A stretch of 64,000 nt of DNA from positions 62,001 to 126,000 of the forward strand of contig VGGR01000001.1 of NCBI GenBank assembly GCA_016868585.1, in the 5' to 3' direction. The DNA comes from Bacteroidota bacterium. Lineage in GTDB: Bacteria; Bacteroidota; Bacteroidia; Chitinophagales; Chitinophagaceae. Positions 49,201-56,180 of this stretch are shown one piece after another. A program made the translations under genes and the position numbers. Every line of letters begins with the position of its first letter. Positions within the stretch are counted from its first letter, which is position 1. The notes beneath the pieces are model-generated. The model searched no databases and was not told the origin of the DNA. It saw only the letters and a list, made by a program, of their open reading frames with translations.

Positions 49201-49964
49201 CCATTCCTGATGCAGGTCCCGACCGTGTAATCTGCTATGGGCAGTCTGTTATATTGCAGGGGTCAGGTGGAACAGTATATCAGTGGACCCCCTCCACCTA
49301 TTTGAATAATCCTTCATTACCCAATGCTATCTCCACGCCTGATCGTGATATCTTTTATGTGTTATCTGTATTATCTGATGCCAATGGTTGTGCTGCTTTG
49401 GTAACTGACACAGTACGTATAACCGTTACACCTCCCATACAGGTTAAAACATTCCCGGCCGATACCATCGGATATCCCGCAGATCAATTTGTGTTGCTTG
49501 CTGTTCCCAATGAACCGGCCGTAACTGCTTATATCTGGACTCCGGCGGTGGGACTCAGTAATCCGTTAGTCAATAATCCCACTGTGACCATTGGTGCCAT
49601 TGGATCAGATGTCAGGTATAAAGTGGTAGCTTCCACCAACGCAGGATGTAAAGGTGAGGCCTCTGTCAATGTTCGCGTTTACAAAGGCCCTGATATATAT
49701 GTGCCAACTGGGTTTACCCCAAATGGAGATGGAAAAAACGATAGGTTCACCCCCTTTCCGGTGGGTATGAAAAGCTATAATTACTTCCGAATCTTCAATC
49801 GATGGGGTCAGGTAGTGTTTCAGACGCGTAAAATGATGGAGGGATGGGATGGTACCATTGGAGGTCAATTACAGCCAGAGGGTATTTATATCTGGATGAT
49901 AGAAGGTATTACCAAGGACGATCGAGTCATAACCAAAAAAGGTTCGGTAATGCTGATCAAATAG
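46260..49964 (+). CDS. Large T9SS type B surface protein with seven SprB repeats
   Basis: 1234-residue secreted protein. Signal peptide (core LFVLLLLTGSCLFSAAQS) and an N-terminal beta domain (about 25-285) homologous to that of the protein at 40745 are followed by seven SprB repeats (about 352-902). Each repeat has an NGxxTV/TI strand, GTAPYxYSxDG, an FxxLxAGxxTVxVRD turn and a C in the first strand, the pattern of F. johnsoniae SprB, a mobile adhesin of gliding. Three Ig/PKD-like units come next (CESRSTQL, CYGQSVIL, then YIWTPAVGL). A type B sorting domain ends the chain (TGFTPNGDGKNDRF to EGIYIWMIEG). Start is ATG; a TTG three codons upstream was dropped. A C8 tract lies in repeat 4-5. No PorP/SprF gene follows, so it probably shares the one at 43002. 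Confidence 0.87.
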   Translation: MVHEARRLFVLLLLTGSCLFSAAQSFMLNCTRDTLVPSCPANFCFTLKGRLPDIKKQSNSYTINPTSTTPGCFPVYVAPNDPQGTPTNLTVDDTYTPLITMGFPFSFYGATYTTLAASTNGYLTFDASLAGQFAAWSIPADLPSVSYDRATIMGPNHDLYPTTSQPNQRIQYQVFGTAPHRRWILSYNQVRLFSCTSLNQNTHQIVLYESLNVIEVLVFSKQTCPTWNSGRAIIGIQNWDRTAGMMAPGRTAMGPSWGGLNMNESWRFVPNDGPSLLKRVELVDNTGGIVATVLPASTVNLGNGNLEVSFPNICPPAGAVTNYVIRSVYEKFNDPTVEIFGTDTVRVNRAAGLAATAASSAASCGNTNGVITVGAPSGGTPPYQYSIDGTNWQTSNVFNGLAAGSYTVTVRDAPGVCTISIPVIIASAGQLATTIGAAPTACTGVNNGSITISAAAGAGPHTFKLDANPAVQGTLPFTYSNVAAGSHTVIVTDLATGCSSGPQTVNVAVGAGVAATTTTAASSCPTATNGSITVNVTTGTAPFTFQLDGGTIQSGSNPFTFSNVAPGSHTVVIRDNLGCQLTRPLVVAAGPPLTSSFSAAATSCEGAVNGTLTVTPTSGTAPYEFSIDGGTFFAGAAPYTFNGLSAGNHSVLVRDALGCVSTASIVAVSSGPPLTSTATSTAALCNGASTGTIAVVTPTVGTAPYQYSLDGLTWQTSNQFTGVPAGTHTIRFRETNGCTGTTSVVVTEPPVISATTNTVPVICNSQSNGQLNIAASGGVAPYQFSVDAINWQSATVFYLPAGNYTLTIKDANNCRRTAPIVITEPAALTATTSTTNASCNGGNDGGLTITATGGNGSFNYSIDGGVSWQTTNTYNLAPGTYSVQVKDALNCLTTQTVTVGLTNDLSFTPQNDVTICESRSTQLTAVSNGLQYDWTPATGLSAVNIFNPVASPMSTTQYVVTITLGRCVDRDTVVVRVNPAPIPDAGPDRVICYGQSVILQGSGGTVYQWTPSTYLNNPSLPNAISTPDRDIFYVLSVLSDANGCAALVTDTVRITVTPPIQVKTFPADTIGYPADQFVLLAVPNEPAVTAYIWTPAVGLSNPLVNNPTVTIGAIGSDVRYKVVASTNAGCKGEASVNVRVYKGPDIYVPTGFTPNGDGKNDRFTPFPVGMKSYNYFRIFNRWGQVVFQTRKMMEGWDGTIGGQLQPEGIYIWMIEGITKDDRVITKKGSVMLIK
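47310..48966 (+). repeat. Seven tandem SprB repeats in the large surface protein
   Basis: Seven units of roughly 74-82 codons, aligned on NG-(S/T/V/L)-(I/L)-T-(V/I) and APY/APF strands. Units share 30-50% of residues by eye and differ strongly at DNA level, so the array is old and not a recombination-prone perfect repeat. Confidence 0.8.
48272..48279 (+). repeat. C8 homopolymer inside an SprB repeat
   Basis: Eight consecutive C in frame (ggC CCC CCC Ctt) at the PPLTST junction between repeats 4 and 5. At the corresponding junction one repeat earlier (PPLTSS) the same residues use cct ccg, so the run is not needed for coding. Confidence 0.8.
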
Positions 49965-49994
49965 ACCTATTTTCGCGACGCATATTTTTACAAC

Positions 49995-51263
49995 ATGGTC
50001 GATGTTATCTTGGGCCTCCAATGGGGCGATGAAGGAAAGGGTAAGATTGTCGATTTCTTCGCAAAGGACTATCAGGTTGTTGCTCGGTTTCAGGGCGGCC
50101 CTAACGCGGGACATACCCTTTATGTAAATGACAAAAAATTAGTACTGCATCAAATTCCCTCTGGGATTTTTCATCCTGACATTGTTAATTTAATCGGGAA
50201 TGGGGTAGTGTTGGATCCTGTAACGCTTAAGCGCGAATGTGAAATTGTGGCTGCCTTTGGCGTGGACGTAAAGAAAAACTTATTTATTGCGGATCGTACC
50301 CATATTATTGTTCCCACGCATCGCGCATTGGATAAGGCCGCTGAGCTTTCAAAAGGGAATCAAAAAATAGGTTCTACCTTGAAGGGCATTGGTCCTGCTT
50401 ACATGGACAAAACCGGGCGCAACGGATTACGTGTGGGAGATTTATTGGATAAGAATTTTACCACCCAATACATTAAACTCCGGTTAAAGCACCAACGTCT
50501 GCTGGATAGTTTTGGATTTCATGAGGACATCAGCGCCTGGGAAGAAGAGTTTTTTGAGGCCATCGAATTTTTACGTCAACTCAATATTGTCAGCGGAGAG
50601 TATTTTATCAATGAAAAAATAAAAGCAGGAAATAAAGTATTGGCGGAAGGGGCGCAGGGCAGTATGTTAGATATTGATTTTGGAACCTTTCCTTTTGTTA
50701 CCTCCTCCAACACCATTGCTGCCGCTGTTTGTAACGGGTTAGGTATTGCGCCAAGACAAATTGGTGAAGTTATTGGCGTGACCAAAGCGTATTGCACCCG
50801 TGTGGGTAGCGGTCCTTTTCCCACCGAGCGGGAAGATGCCACCGGCGAAGAGCTACGTCGTATTGGTAATGAGTTTGGGGCCACTACGGGCAGACCCCGT
50901 CGTTGCGGCTGGATTGATCTGGTAGCAATTCGTTATGCTTGTATGATCAATGGGGTAACACAAATTGTAATGACCAAGGCTGATGTGTTGGATTCTTTCC
51001 CGGAGCTGTCTGTTTGCACCGCTTATGAAATAGCAGGCACTAAAACTACGGAGATCCCTTATCAATTAGAACGGATAAAACTAAAACCCTTTTTGGAAAA
51101 GTTTGTGGGCTGGAGTGTAAATACCAGCGCCTGTAAAACTTACCAATCGCTGCCAGAGGCTATGAAATCGTATGTAAATTTTATTAATTCATACCTGGGT
51201 GTGGAGGTGACACATATTTCTAACGGACCGGGCCGGGAACAATTGGTTACGGTTGCACGATAA
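49995..51263 (+). CDS. purA: Adenylosuccinate synthetase
   Basis: 422-residue GTP-dependent ligase that joins IMP and aspartate, the first step from IMP to AMP. Landmarks: VILGLQWGDEGKGKIVDF (P-loop) at the N terminus, GGPNAGHTL, GIGPAYMDKTGR, the LAEGAQGSMLDIDFGTFPFVTSSN segment (in parts GAQGSMLDID, TFPFVTSSN), GVTKAYCTRVGSGPFPTE and TTGRPRRCGW with the Asp-binding loop. Length is normal. A TATTTTCG near-box at 49969-49976 could be its promoter. No purine operon partners are nearby. Confidence 0.95.
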   Translation: MVDVILGLQWGDEGKGKIVDFFAKDYQVVARFQGGPNAGHTLYVNDKKLVLHQIPSGIFHPDIVNLIGNGVVLDPVTLKRECEIVAAFGVDVKKNLFIADRTHIIVPTHRALDKAAELSKGNQKIGSTLKGIGPAYMDKTGRNGLRVGDLLDKNFTTQYIKLRLKHQRLLDSFGFHEDISAWEEEFFEAIEFLRQLNIVSGEYFINEKIKAGNKVLAEGAQGSMLDIDFGTFPFVTSSNTIAAAVCNGLGIAPRQIGEVIGVTKAYCTRVGSGPFPTEREDATGEELRRIGNEFGATTGRPRRCGWIDLVAIRYACMINGVTQIVMTKADVLDSFPELSVCTAYEIAGTKTTEIPYQLERIKLKPFLEKFVGWSVNTSACKTYQSLPEAMKSYVNFINSYLGVEVTHISNGPGREQLVTVAR

Positions 51264-51332
51264 AAAATTTTTTTAAAAATTTGGCGATTCCAAAACTTCG
51301 CCGAAAATTTACATTACTAATCCCGTTCTGCC

Positions 51333-51656
51333 ATGGCCATTAAATCAGAAAAGGCAAAAAAGCCAGCTGCGGCTACCCGAAAAATTTCCGGTGATGCTGC
51401 GGCAAAAGATTCTTCCCTGCCCAAAAAAAATCAACGGGATGATGAGAGCAGGGATGATGTAGAAGAAGATGATTGGGAAAAACAAGAGGCCGACAATTGG
51501 GATCCTGATTTTGATGAATTTGATTTACCCAAATCAAAAGGGAAAAAAGGTCCTGCAAAAAAGGGAGAGGAGGAAGACTATTTCAAAATTGAAGAGGATG
51601 AATTTGATGATGATCTCTTCAATGATAAGGAGCTGGACGAAGAAGACGATTTTTAA
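51333..51656 (+). CDS. Low-complexity charged protein, acidic C-terminal half; unknown function
   Basis: 107-residue protein with no signal peptide or fold I can name. The N-terminal third is basic and alanine-rich (AIKSEKAKKPAAATRK). The rest is dominated by Asp/Glu (VEEDDWEKQEADNWDPDFDEF; FKIEEDEFDDDLFNDK) with a lysine-rich KSKGKKGPAKKG insert, so it is probably intrinsically disordered. Such proteins can act as RNA-polymerase-delta-like or chaperone-like electrostatic tails, which is speculation. Proper ATG, normal codon use. It lies 69 bp after purA. The stop of a decayed gene on the other strand overlaps its last bases. Confidence 0.55.
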   Translation: MAIKSEKAKKPAAATRKISGDAAAKDSSLPKKNQRDDESRDDVEEDDWEKQEADNWDPDFDEFDLPKSKGKKGPAKKGEEEDYFKIEEDEFDDDLFNDKELDEEDDF

Positions 51657-52033
51657 TTTCTTCTTAGCCGAAACTGTAAGCTTTCTGCTAAAATCGATCC
51701 CTTATTTTCTTCAAAAACTTGCATAGAGGGAGTTGATAGTCGTAGCAAATAATTTCCACGCATTGAGGTTGTTTCATCAAACGAAGGGTTGTAAGGTTTG
51801 AATTCCGCAGGATCCACATCCGGGCATCAACTGTTAGGGACCTACCGCACCAGCCCAGGAAACAGCTGTAGAACGCAATCCGGATTCAATAACGACCAGG
51901 TATTTTAATTGCCTGGGCAAACTATTTTCTGTCAGCACCTGGCCCATTCCGATTGTGCCTGGCTGTAATGAGCAGAAAACAATAACAGGAAAACCAGAAC
52001 GAGCGATCGTCCCAGATTTACGAAGAGGGGCAT
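51653..52033 (-). pseudogene. Decayed lytic murein transglycosylase (MltD-type, SLT domain) remnant
   Basis: Three pieces of one gene can be read on the minus strand in three frames. (1) ATG at 52033 opens MPLFVNLGRSLVLVFLLLF and reaches HYSQAQS, a perfect signal peptide, then stops. (2) In another frame, LPRQLKYLVVIESGLRS followed by TAVSWAGAVGP and, after a TAA exactly where Trp is expected (51836-51834), QLMP: this is the SLT transglycosylase core with the catalytic Glu of VIESGL and the GAVGPWQLMP motif. (3) In a third frame DPAEFKPYNPSFDE to YLLRLSTPSMQVFEENKGSIL and a TAA at 51653-51655, matching the region before LysM in MltD-like proteins. About 300 residues between the parts are gone. 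The active gene would be about 400 codons. A short ORF reading (67 codons at 51834-52037) is only the middle piece. Its stop overlaps the acidic gene end. Confidence 0.8.
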
Positions 52034-52048
52034 ACAAATCAAAAGGAA

Positions 52049-52255
52049 TTATTCCTTAACAGAGCGCGTTTCATCATTGGCGCTGTCCTCAATTTCCTTC
52101 TTCACATTATTCTTGGCGTCTTGGAATTCGCGTATACCCCTTCCCATACCACGCATCAGCTCAGGAATCTTCTTGCCACCAAATAAAATCAGGATAATGA
52201 TGATAATTGGAAGTAACTCCTGAAACGAGAATGCCAGCAGCAAATTTTGTATCAT
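52049..52255 (-). CDS. tatA: Sec-independent protein translocase subunit TatA
   Basis: 68-residue TatA/E protein that polymerises into the Tat pore for folded proteins. One N-terminal helix (LLLAFSFQELLPIIIIILILF) is followed by the conserved FGGKKIPELMRGMGRGIREF hinge and amphipathic helix, and then an acidic tail. The FGxxKLP-like signature and overall length fit. TatC is not in the window. It has a complete promoter upstream, and a decayed lytic transglycosylase gene lies 15 bp downstream; in the ancestor the two were probably cotranscribed. Confidence 0.9.
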   Translation of the reverse strand: MIQNLLLAFSFQELLPIIIIILILFGGKKIPELMRGMGRGIREFQDAKNNVKKEIEDSANDETRSVKE

Positions 52256-52272
52256 AACTCAAGATTGAATAT

Positions 52273-52305
52273 CAAAGATAGCAACAATCGCTATGTCTAT
52301 ACAAA
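52273..52305 (-). promoter_or_regulatory. Promoter for tatA (TTTG -N21- TATCTTTG)
   Basis: On the minus strand TTTG at 52305-52302, 21 nt spacer, then exact TAnnTTTG (TATCTTTG) at 52280-52273, 17 nt before the tatA ATG. Both elements and the spacing match the Bacteroidota consensus, the best promoter in the window. Confidence 0.55.
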
Positions 52306-52347
52306 TAAAAAATCCCGGAAATCTGCTGCTTGAAAAGACCCGATCAA

Positions 52348-52707
52348 TCACTCCGCTACGGCCATGCGCTTTTCGCGGATGCGGGAGCTCTTACCGCTAC
52401 GTTTACGTTGGTAGAAAAGTTTGGCTCTACGCACTTGACCAGTTTTATTCAACTCGATTGATTCAATGTTAGGGGAATAGAAGGGGAATACTCTTTCCAC
52501 GCCAACTCCGTCTGAGATCTTACGAACGGTAAAGCTGGCTGTACTACCAGTACCCTGCTTTTTAATCACATCACCTTTAAAGGACTGGATACGCTCCTTG
52601 TTACCCTCAATGATCCTGTAATTGACGGTGATATTATCGCCGGGCTTGAAAGCCGGAAATTCCTTTTTTGCCGTCAGCTGCTCGTGTACAAAGGCAATGG
52701 CGTTCAT
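52348..52707 (-). CDS. rplS: 50S ribosomal protein L19
   Basis: 119-residue L19, located at the 30S-50S interface. Conserved PAFKPGDNITVNYRIIEGNKERIQ start, KGDVIKKQGTGSTASFTVRKISDGVGVERVFPFYSP core and RAKLFYQRKRSGKSSRI basic tail. Length is normal. It lies 41 bp after rny on the same strand. The trmD/rpsP genes that often accompany it are not here. Confidence 0.95.
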   Translation of the reverse strand: MNAIAFVHEQLTAKKEFPAFKPGDNITVNYRIIEGNKERIQSFKGDVIKKQGTGSTASFTVRKISDGVGVERVFPFYSPNIESIELNKTGQVRRAKLFYQRKRSGKSSRIREKRMAVAE

Positions 52708-52748
52708 CTGTAAAAGTTTTAAGGAGGGCGAAGGTAATGAAAATCGCC

Positions 52749-54314
52749 CTATCTGGCAACATTTACTGCTCTTTTTTCCCGGATAACCGTCACCTTGATT
52801 TGGCCGGGGAAGGTCATCTCGGTTTGAATTTTTTGAGCTATTTCAAAGGAAAGTCTATCGGATTCCTGATCACTTACCTTCTCAGCCTCAACAATTACGC
52901 GTAACTCCCGACCGGCCTGGATGGCATAGGCCTTTTCTACCCCTGTGTAGGACATGGCCAGGTTTTCCAGATCCTTGATGCGCTGCAGATATTGCTGCAT
53001 AATTTCTCTTCTGGCACCTGGACGGGCACCGGAAATAGCATCGCAGGCCTGAATAATCGGAGAAATCACATATTGCATTTCCATCTCATCGTGGTGGGCA
53101 CCAATGGCATTGATCACAGCGGGGTTCTCACCATATTTTTCAGCCAGTTTAGCACCCAGCAGGGCATGGCTTAACTCACTCTCCTCATCCGGCACTTTGC
53201 CGATATCATGCAAAAGTCCGGCTCGTTTTGCCAGTTTAGGGTTGAGTCCTAATTCTGCAGCCATGGTAGCACAAAGATTGGCTGTTTCACGGCTATGCAT
53301 TAATAAGTTTTGTCCGTAGGACGAACGGAAACGCATTCTGCCCACCATCCTGATCAGCTCTTTGTGAAGTCCGTGAATGCCCAGTTCAATAACGGTGCGT
53401 TCGCCGATTTCCATCACTTGTTCTTCAATCTGCTTACGCGTTTTTTCTACCACTTCCTCAATACGGGCAGGATGGATACGACCATCGGCCACTAAACGCT
53501 GTAAGCTCAAACGGGCAATCTCGCGGCGCAGGGGATCAAAACTTGATAAAAGAATCGCTTCCGGCGTATCATCCACAATAAGATCTACTCCGGTAGCTGC
53601 CTCAATGGCACGGATATTTCTACCTTCTCTACCAATGATCTGCCCTTTGATCTCGTCGCTCTCCAGGTTAAATACAGTAATGGAGTTTTCGATGGTCTGC
53701 TCCGCCGCAGTACGCTGAATGGTTTGAATAATTATTTTACGCGCTTCTTTCTGAGCCTTTTGTTTGGCATCCTCAATAATTTCCTGCTGTAATACCAAGG
53801 CCCTGGTCTGCGTTTCACTGCGCAGGCTTTCAATAAGCTGTGCCCGGGCATCTTCTGCAGAGAGGTTGGCTATTTTTTCTAACCGACGAACATGTTCTTC
53901 CCGATTTTTTTCCAACTCCGCTCGTTTCATATTGGTTTGTTCCACTTGGCGGTTCAGGTTTTCCTTCAGCGTTTCATTTTCCTTGATTTGTTTATCAAGA
54001 TTGTTTTCTTTTTGGCTGATGGACTGCTCCTTTTGACGAATCCGGTTTTCCGATTCAATTACTTTTTTGTTGCGGTCCAGCACCTCCCTTTCGTGAGCAG
54101 ATTTCAACTGAACAAACTTTTCCTTGGCTTGTAATTCTTTTTCTTTCCGAACTGTTTCTGCCCTGAGTTCAGCTTCTTTTAAAATGGTTTGTGCTTGAAT
54201 TTCAGCCTCTTCTACTTGCTTACGGCTGCCTTTTGCAAAGAGGACTTTTCCTACCAGGAGGCCAGCCCCCCCGGCGATTACGCCAATAAGGGCGTACAAT
54301 ATATTGAGATCCAT
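52749..54314 (-). CDS. rny: Ribonuclease Y
   Basis: 521-residue membrane-anchored endoribonuclease that starts mRNA decay. An N-terminal helix ([21 protein letters not shown]) precedes a long coiled coil (about 30-200, many KE/EQ heptads). A KH domain with [19 protein letters not shown] and an HD domain with [10 protein letters not shown] (the metal-binding His-Asp pair) and an [11 protein letters not shown] site follow. All parts are intact. It is divergent from the TlpA-like gene, with a TACCTTTG box 53 nt upstream. Confidence 0.93.
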   Translation of the reverse strand: MDLNILYALIGVIAGGAGLLVGKVLFAKGSRKQVEEAEIQAQTILKEAELRAETVRKEKELQAKEKFVQLKSAHEREVLDRNKKVIESENRIRQKEQSISQKENNLDKQIKENETLKENLNRQVEQTNMKRAELEKNREEHVRRLEKIANLSAEDARAQLIESLRSETQTRALVLQQEIIEDAKQKAQKEARKIIIQTIQRTAAEQTIENSITVFNLESDEIKGQIIGREGRNIRAIEAATGVDLIVDDTPEAILLSSFDPLRREIARLSLQRLVADGRIHPARIEEVVEKTRKQIEEQVMEIGERTVIELGIHGLHKELIRMVGRMRFRSSYGQNLLMHSRETANLCATMAAELGLNPKLAKRAGLLHDIGKVPDEESELSHALLGAKLAEKYGENPAVINAIGAHHDEMEMQYVISPIIQACDAISGARPGARREIMQQYLQRIKDLENLAMSYTGVEKAYAIQAGRELRVIVEAEKVSDQESDRLSFEIAQKIQTEMTFPGQIKVTVIREKRAVNVAR

Positions 54315-54367
54315 TGAATTTTAGATTTAATTGTTTCACAATGCTTGTTCCACAAATTAGTGGCCTA

Positions 54368-54375
54368 CAAAGGTA
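54368..54375 (-). promoter_or_regulatory. -7 box (TACCTTTG) before rny
   Basis: Minus-strand exact TAnnTTTG, 53 nt before the rny ATG and within the region shared with the divergent TlpA-like gene. No clear -33. Confidence 0.35.
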
Positions 54376-54412
54376 TGAAAATATGCGTACATTAGTACCC
54401 TCAACTTGCCCC

Positions 54413-55585
54413 ATGCGTAACCTGCTATTGGCCTGTTTGGCTCTTCCTTTTTCCCTGTTTGCACAGGATAATGCCAAGTCCTTGTCTATCAAGGGAAATT
54501 TTAAAAATGTACAGCCAGAACCTGAGTGGGTTTACTTGTACCACCGTGTTAATGGAACCTCTGTCAAGGATAGCTGTAAAGTGGCAGAGAATGCCTACGT
54601 TTTCAGGTTGAAAATGGAGGAGCCAGAATTACTGGTCTTTCGTGTAAAATATGCAAATGCAGGTTCTGCCAAGCAATTTACCCCACTTGCTGGAGGATCA
54701 AATAGTAATCAATCCCGGGATGCCTTCAACATTTATGCAGGTGATGGGCGGATTAGAATTAATTCCACTGACTCTTTTAGTAATGTTAGCATCAGAGGAT
54801 CCAAACATCATGAGGCTTACATGGATCTGCAAGCTTTACGCAAGCCCTATGATGATAAGATGAAAGTTTTATATCAGGATTACACAAAGGCAAATGCAAA
54901 AAAAGATACTGAAGCCAGAGATCGGGTGGAAGCGCAGATAGATGAGTTGGAATCCGGCTTGAAAGAAAATGTATTGTCTGGCTATATTCAAAAGAATCCA
55001 AACTCGCCTGCTGCGTTTTATGCGCTTCAACAATATGCTGGATGGGATATCAATCCTGATAAGGTTGAGCCACTTTTCAACGCATTACCCGCTACAGTAC
55101 AGGCATATCCAACTGTAAAAAATTTTAAGGAGCAACTGGAAACAGCAAGACTGACCGGTATTGGTCGAGTGGCTCCGGAATTTTCACAAAATGATACCTT
55201 GGATCAGCCTGTTCAACTATCCTCTTTCAAAGGCCGTTATTTGTTGATTGATTTTTGGGCCAGTTGGTGTGGTCCTTGCCGTCAGGAAAACCCTAACTTG
55301 GTCAAAGTGTTCAATCAATACAAGGACAAAAACTTTCATATTCTTGGTATTTCATTGGATCGTGCGGGGCAAAAAGACAAATGGATGAAGGCGATTCATG
55401 ATGATAATCTAACCTGGTCACATGTAAGTGACCTGAGGTATTGGGATAATGCTGTTTCCAAACAGTATGGCATCCGTGCTATTCCTCAGAATTTGCTTTT
55501 AGATCCTACTGGAAAAGTTATTGCCAAGAATTTACGCGGAGAGGCTTTAGCCAAGAAAATGGAAGAACTCCTAGGAGGGAAATAG
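54413..55585 (+). CDS. TlpA-like thioredoxin-fold protein with DUF4369-type N-terminal domain
   Basis: 390-residue periplasmic protein. A signal peptide (MRNLLLACLALPFSLFAQ) is followed by a beta-rich DUF4369-type domain (about 20-150) and a helical linker (about 150-230). The C-terminal TlpA/AhpC-TSA thioredoxin domain has WASWCGPCRQENPNL (active CxxC), DRAGQKDKW and RAIPQNLLLDPTG (cis-Pro loop). It should reduce or oxidise disulfides of exported proteins. In Bacteroidota this architecture is common and often has many paralogues. The start was moved from 54314 to the ATG at the signal peptide. Convergent with zapA at an 8-bp gap. Confidence 0.85.
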   Translation: MRNLLLACLALPFSLFAQDNAKSLSIKGNFKNVQPEPEWVYLYHRVNGTSVKDSCKVAENAYVFRLKMEEPELLVFRVKYANAGSAKQFTPLAGGSNSNQSRDAFNIYAGDGRIRINSTDSFSNVSIRGSKHHEAYMDLQALRKPYDDKMKVLYQDYTKANAKKDTEARDRVEAQIDELESGLKENVLSGYIQKNPNSPAAFYALQQYAGWDINPDKVEPLFNALPATVQAYPTVKNFKEQLETARLTGIGRVAPEFSQNDTLDQPVQLSSFKGRYLLIDFWASWCGPCRQENPNLVKVFNQYKDKNFHILGISLDRAGQKDKWMKAIHDDNLTWSHVSDLRYWDNAVSKQYGIRAIPQNLLLDPTGKVIAKNLRGEALAKKMEELLGGK

Positions 55586-55592
55586 GAAGGAG

Positions 55593-55889
55593 TTATTGTT
55601 GTAGGCCGTTTTCAATCAAACCCTCCAATATTGCTAATCCTTGTCTGATGGAAGGATCTTCTTGTGATGTAACAGGGGTTGTTGGGGTTGGCTGTTGTGC
55701 AGCATACCAGATCATAGTCATGGCTATATAATCTTGCATGTCTTTACCTACATACAGCGATTTCAACTCCATGATTTTAGCATTGATTTGTTGGAGGGTT
55801 TTTCTAACCAAGGCTTCGTCCTTTGGTTCCACCTTGATACGGTAGGTCCTGTCTCCAATTTGTGCGGATAGTGGTATGAGTGCTGCCAT
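55593..55889 (-). CDS. zapA: Cell division protein ZapA
   Basis: 98-residue ZapA, which bundles FtsZ filaments at midcell. The N-terminal domain shows PLSAQIGDRTYRIKV with the conserved TYR, followed by a helix with KTLQQINAKIMELKSL and the DMQDYIAMTMIWYAAQ segment. A coiled tail (about 65-98) dimerises. It lies 3 bp after an unnamed coiled-coil gene and is fed by the pheT transcript, an arrangement seen in many Bacteroidota. Confidence 0.88.
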   Translation of the reverse strand: MAALIPLSAQIGDRTYRIKVEPKDEALVRKTLQQINAKIMELKSLYVGKDMQDYIAMTMIWYAAQQPTPTTPVTSQEDPSIRQGLAILEGLIENGLQQ

Positions 55890-55892
55890 GGG

Positions 55893-56180
55893 TTATTCTC
55901 CTAATTGAGCAATACAACGATCAATCTCACGGATATACTGATTGATTTTTTTCTCCATCTCTTTTTTTTCCTGACTCTCCAACGATCCACTATTCAATTT
56001 GAGAAGGCCTATCTGTTCCTGCAACTGTGTAATCTGCGCCGTTAAGAGTTCTTTTTCTTCAGCACTATTGGCCAGTTGTTCCCGTAAAGCCTGATTCTCT
56101 GCACGCAGCTTTTGCTGGTACTGCACTAATTGTAGCAGCTTTTGTTGAATGCGTTCTAAATCGTGTTGAAACGTACTCAT
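55893..56180 (-). CDS. Small coiled-coil protein, possible division partner of ZapA
   Basis: 95-residue all-helical protein made of heptads (LERIQQKLLQLVQYQQKLRA, then LREQLANSAEEKELLTAQI), with a break near residue 62 at LNSGSL and a final helix. No named domain. Its gene overlaps the pheT stop by 4 nt and is 3 bp before zapA. A ZapB-like role, bridging ZapA, is suggested only by size, coiled coil and context. The coding call is firm because of the 4-nt overlap and tight spacing. Confidence 0.65.
   Translation of the reverse strand: MSTFQHDLERIQQKLLQLVQYQQKLRAENQALREQLANSAEEKELLTAQITQLQEQIGLLKLNSGSLESQEKKEMEKKINQYIREIDRCIAQLGE

Noticed and set aside
52668-52904. 78-codon plus-strand ORF across the rplS start and rny end
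   Set aside because: Overlaps two certain genes on the other strand and has no family similarity.
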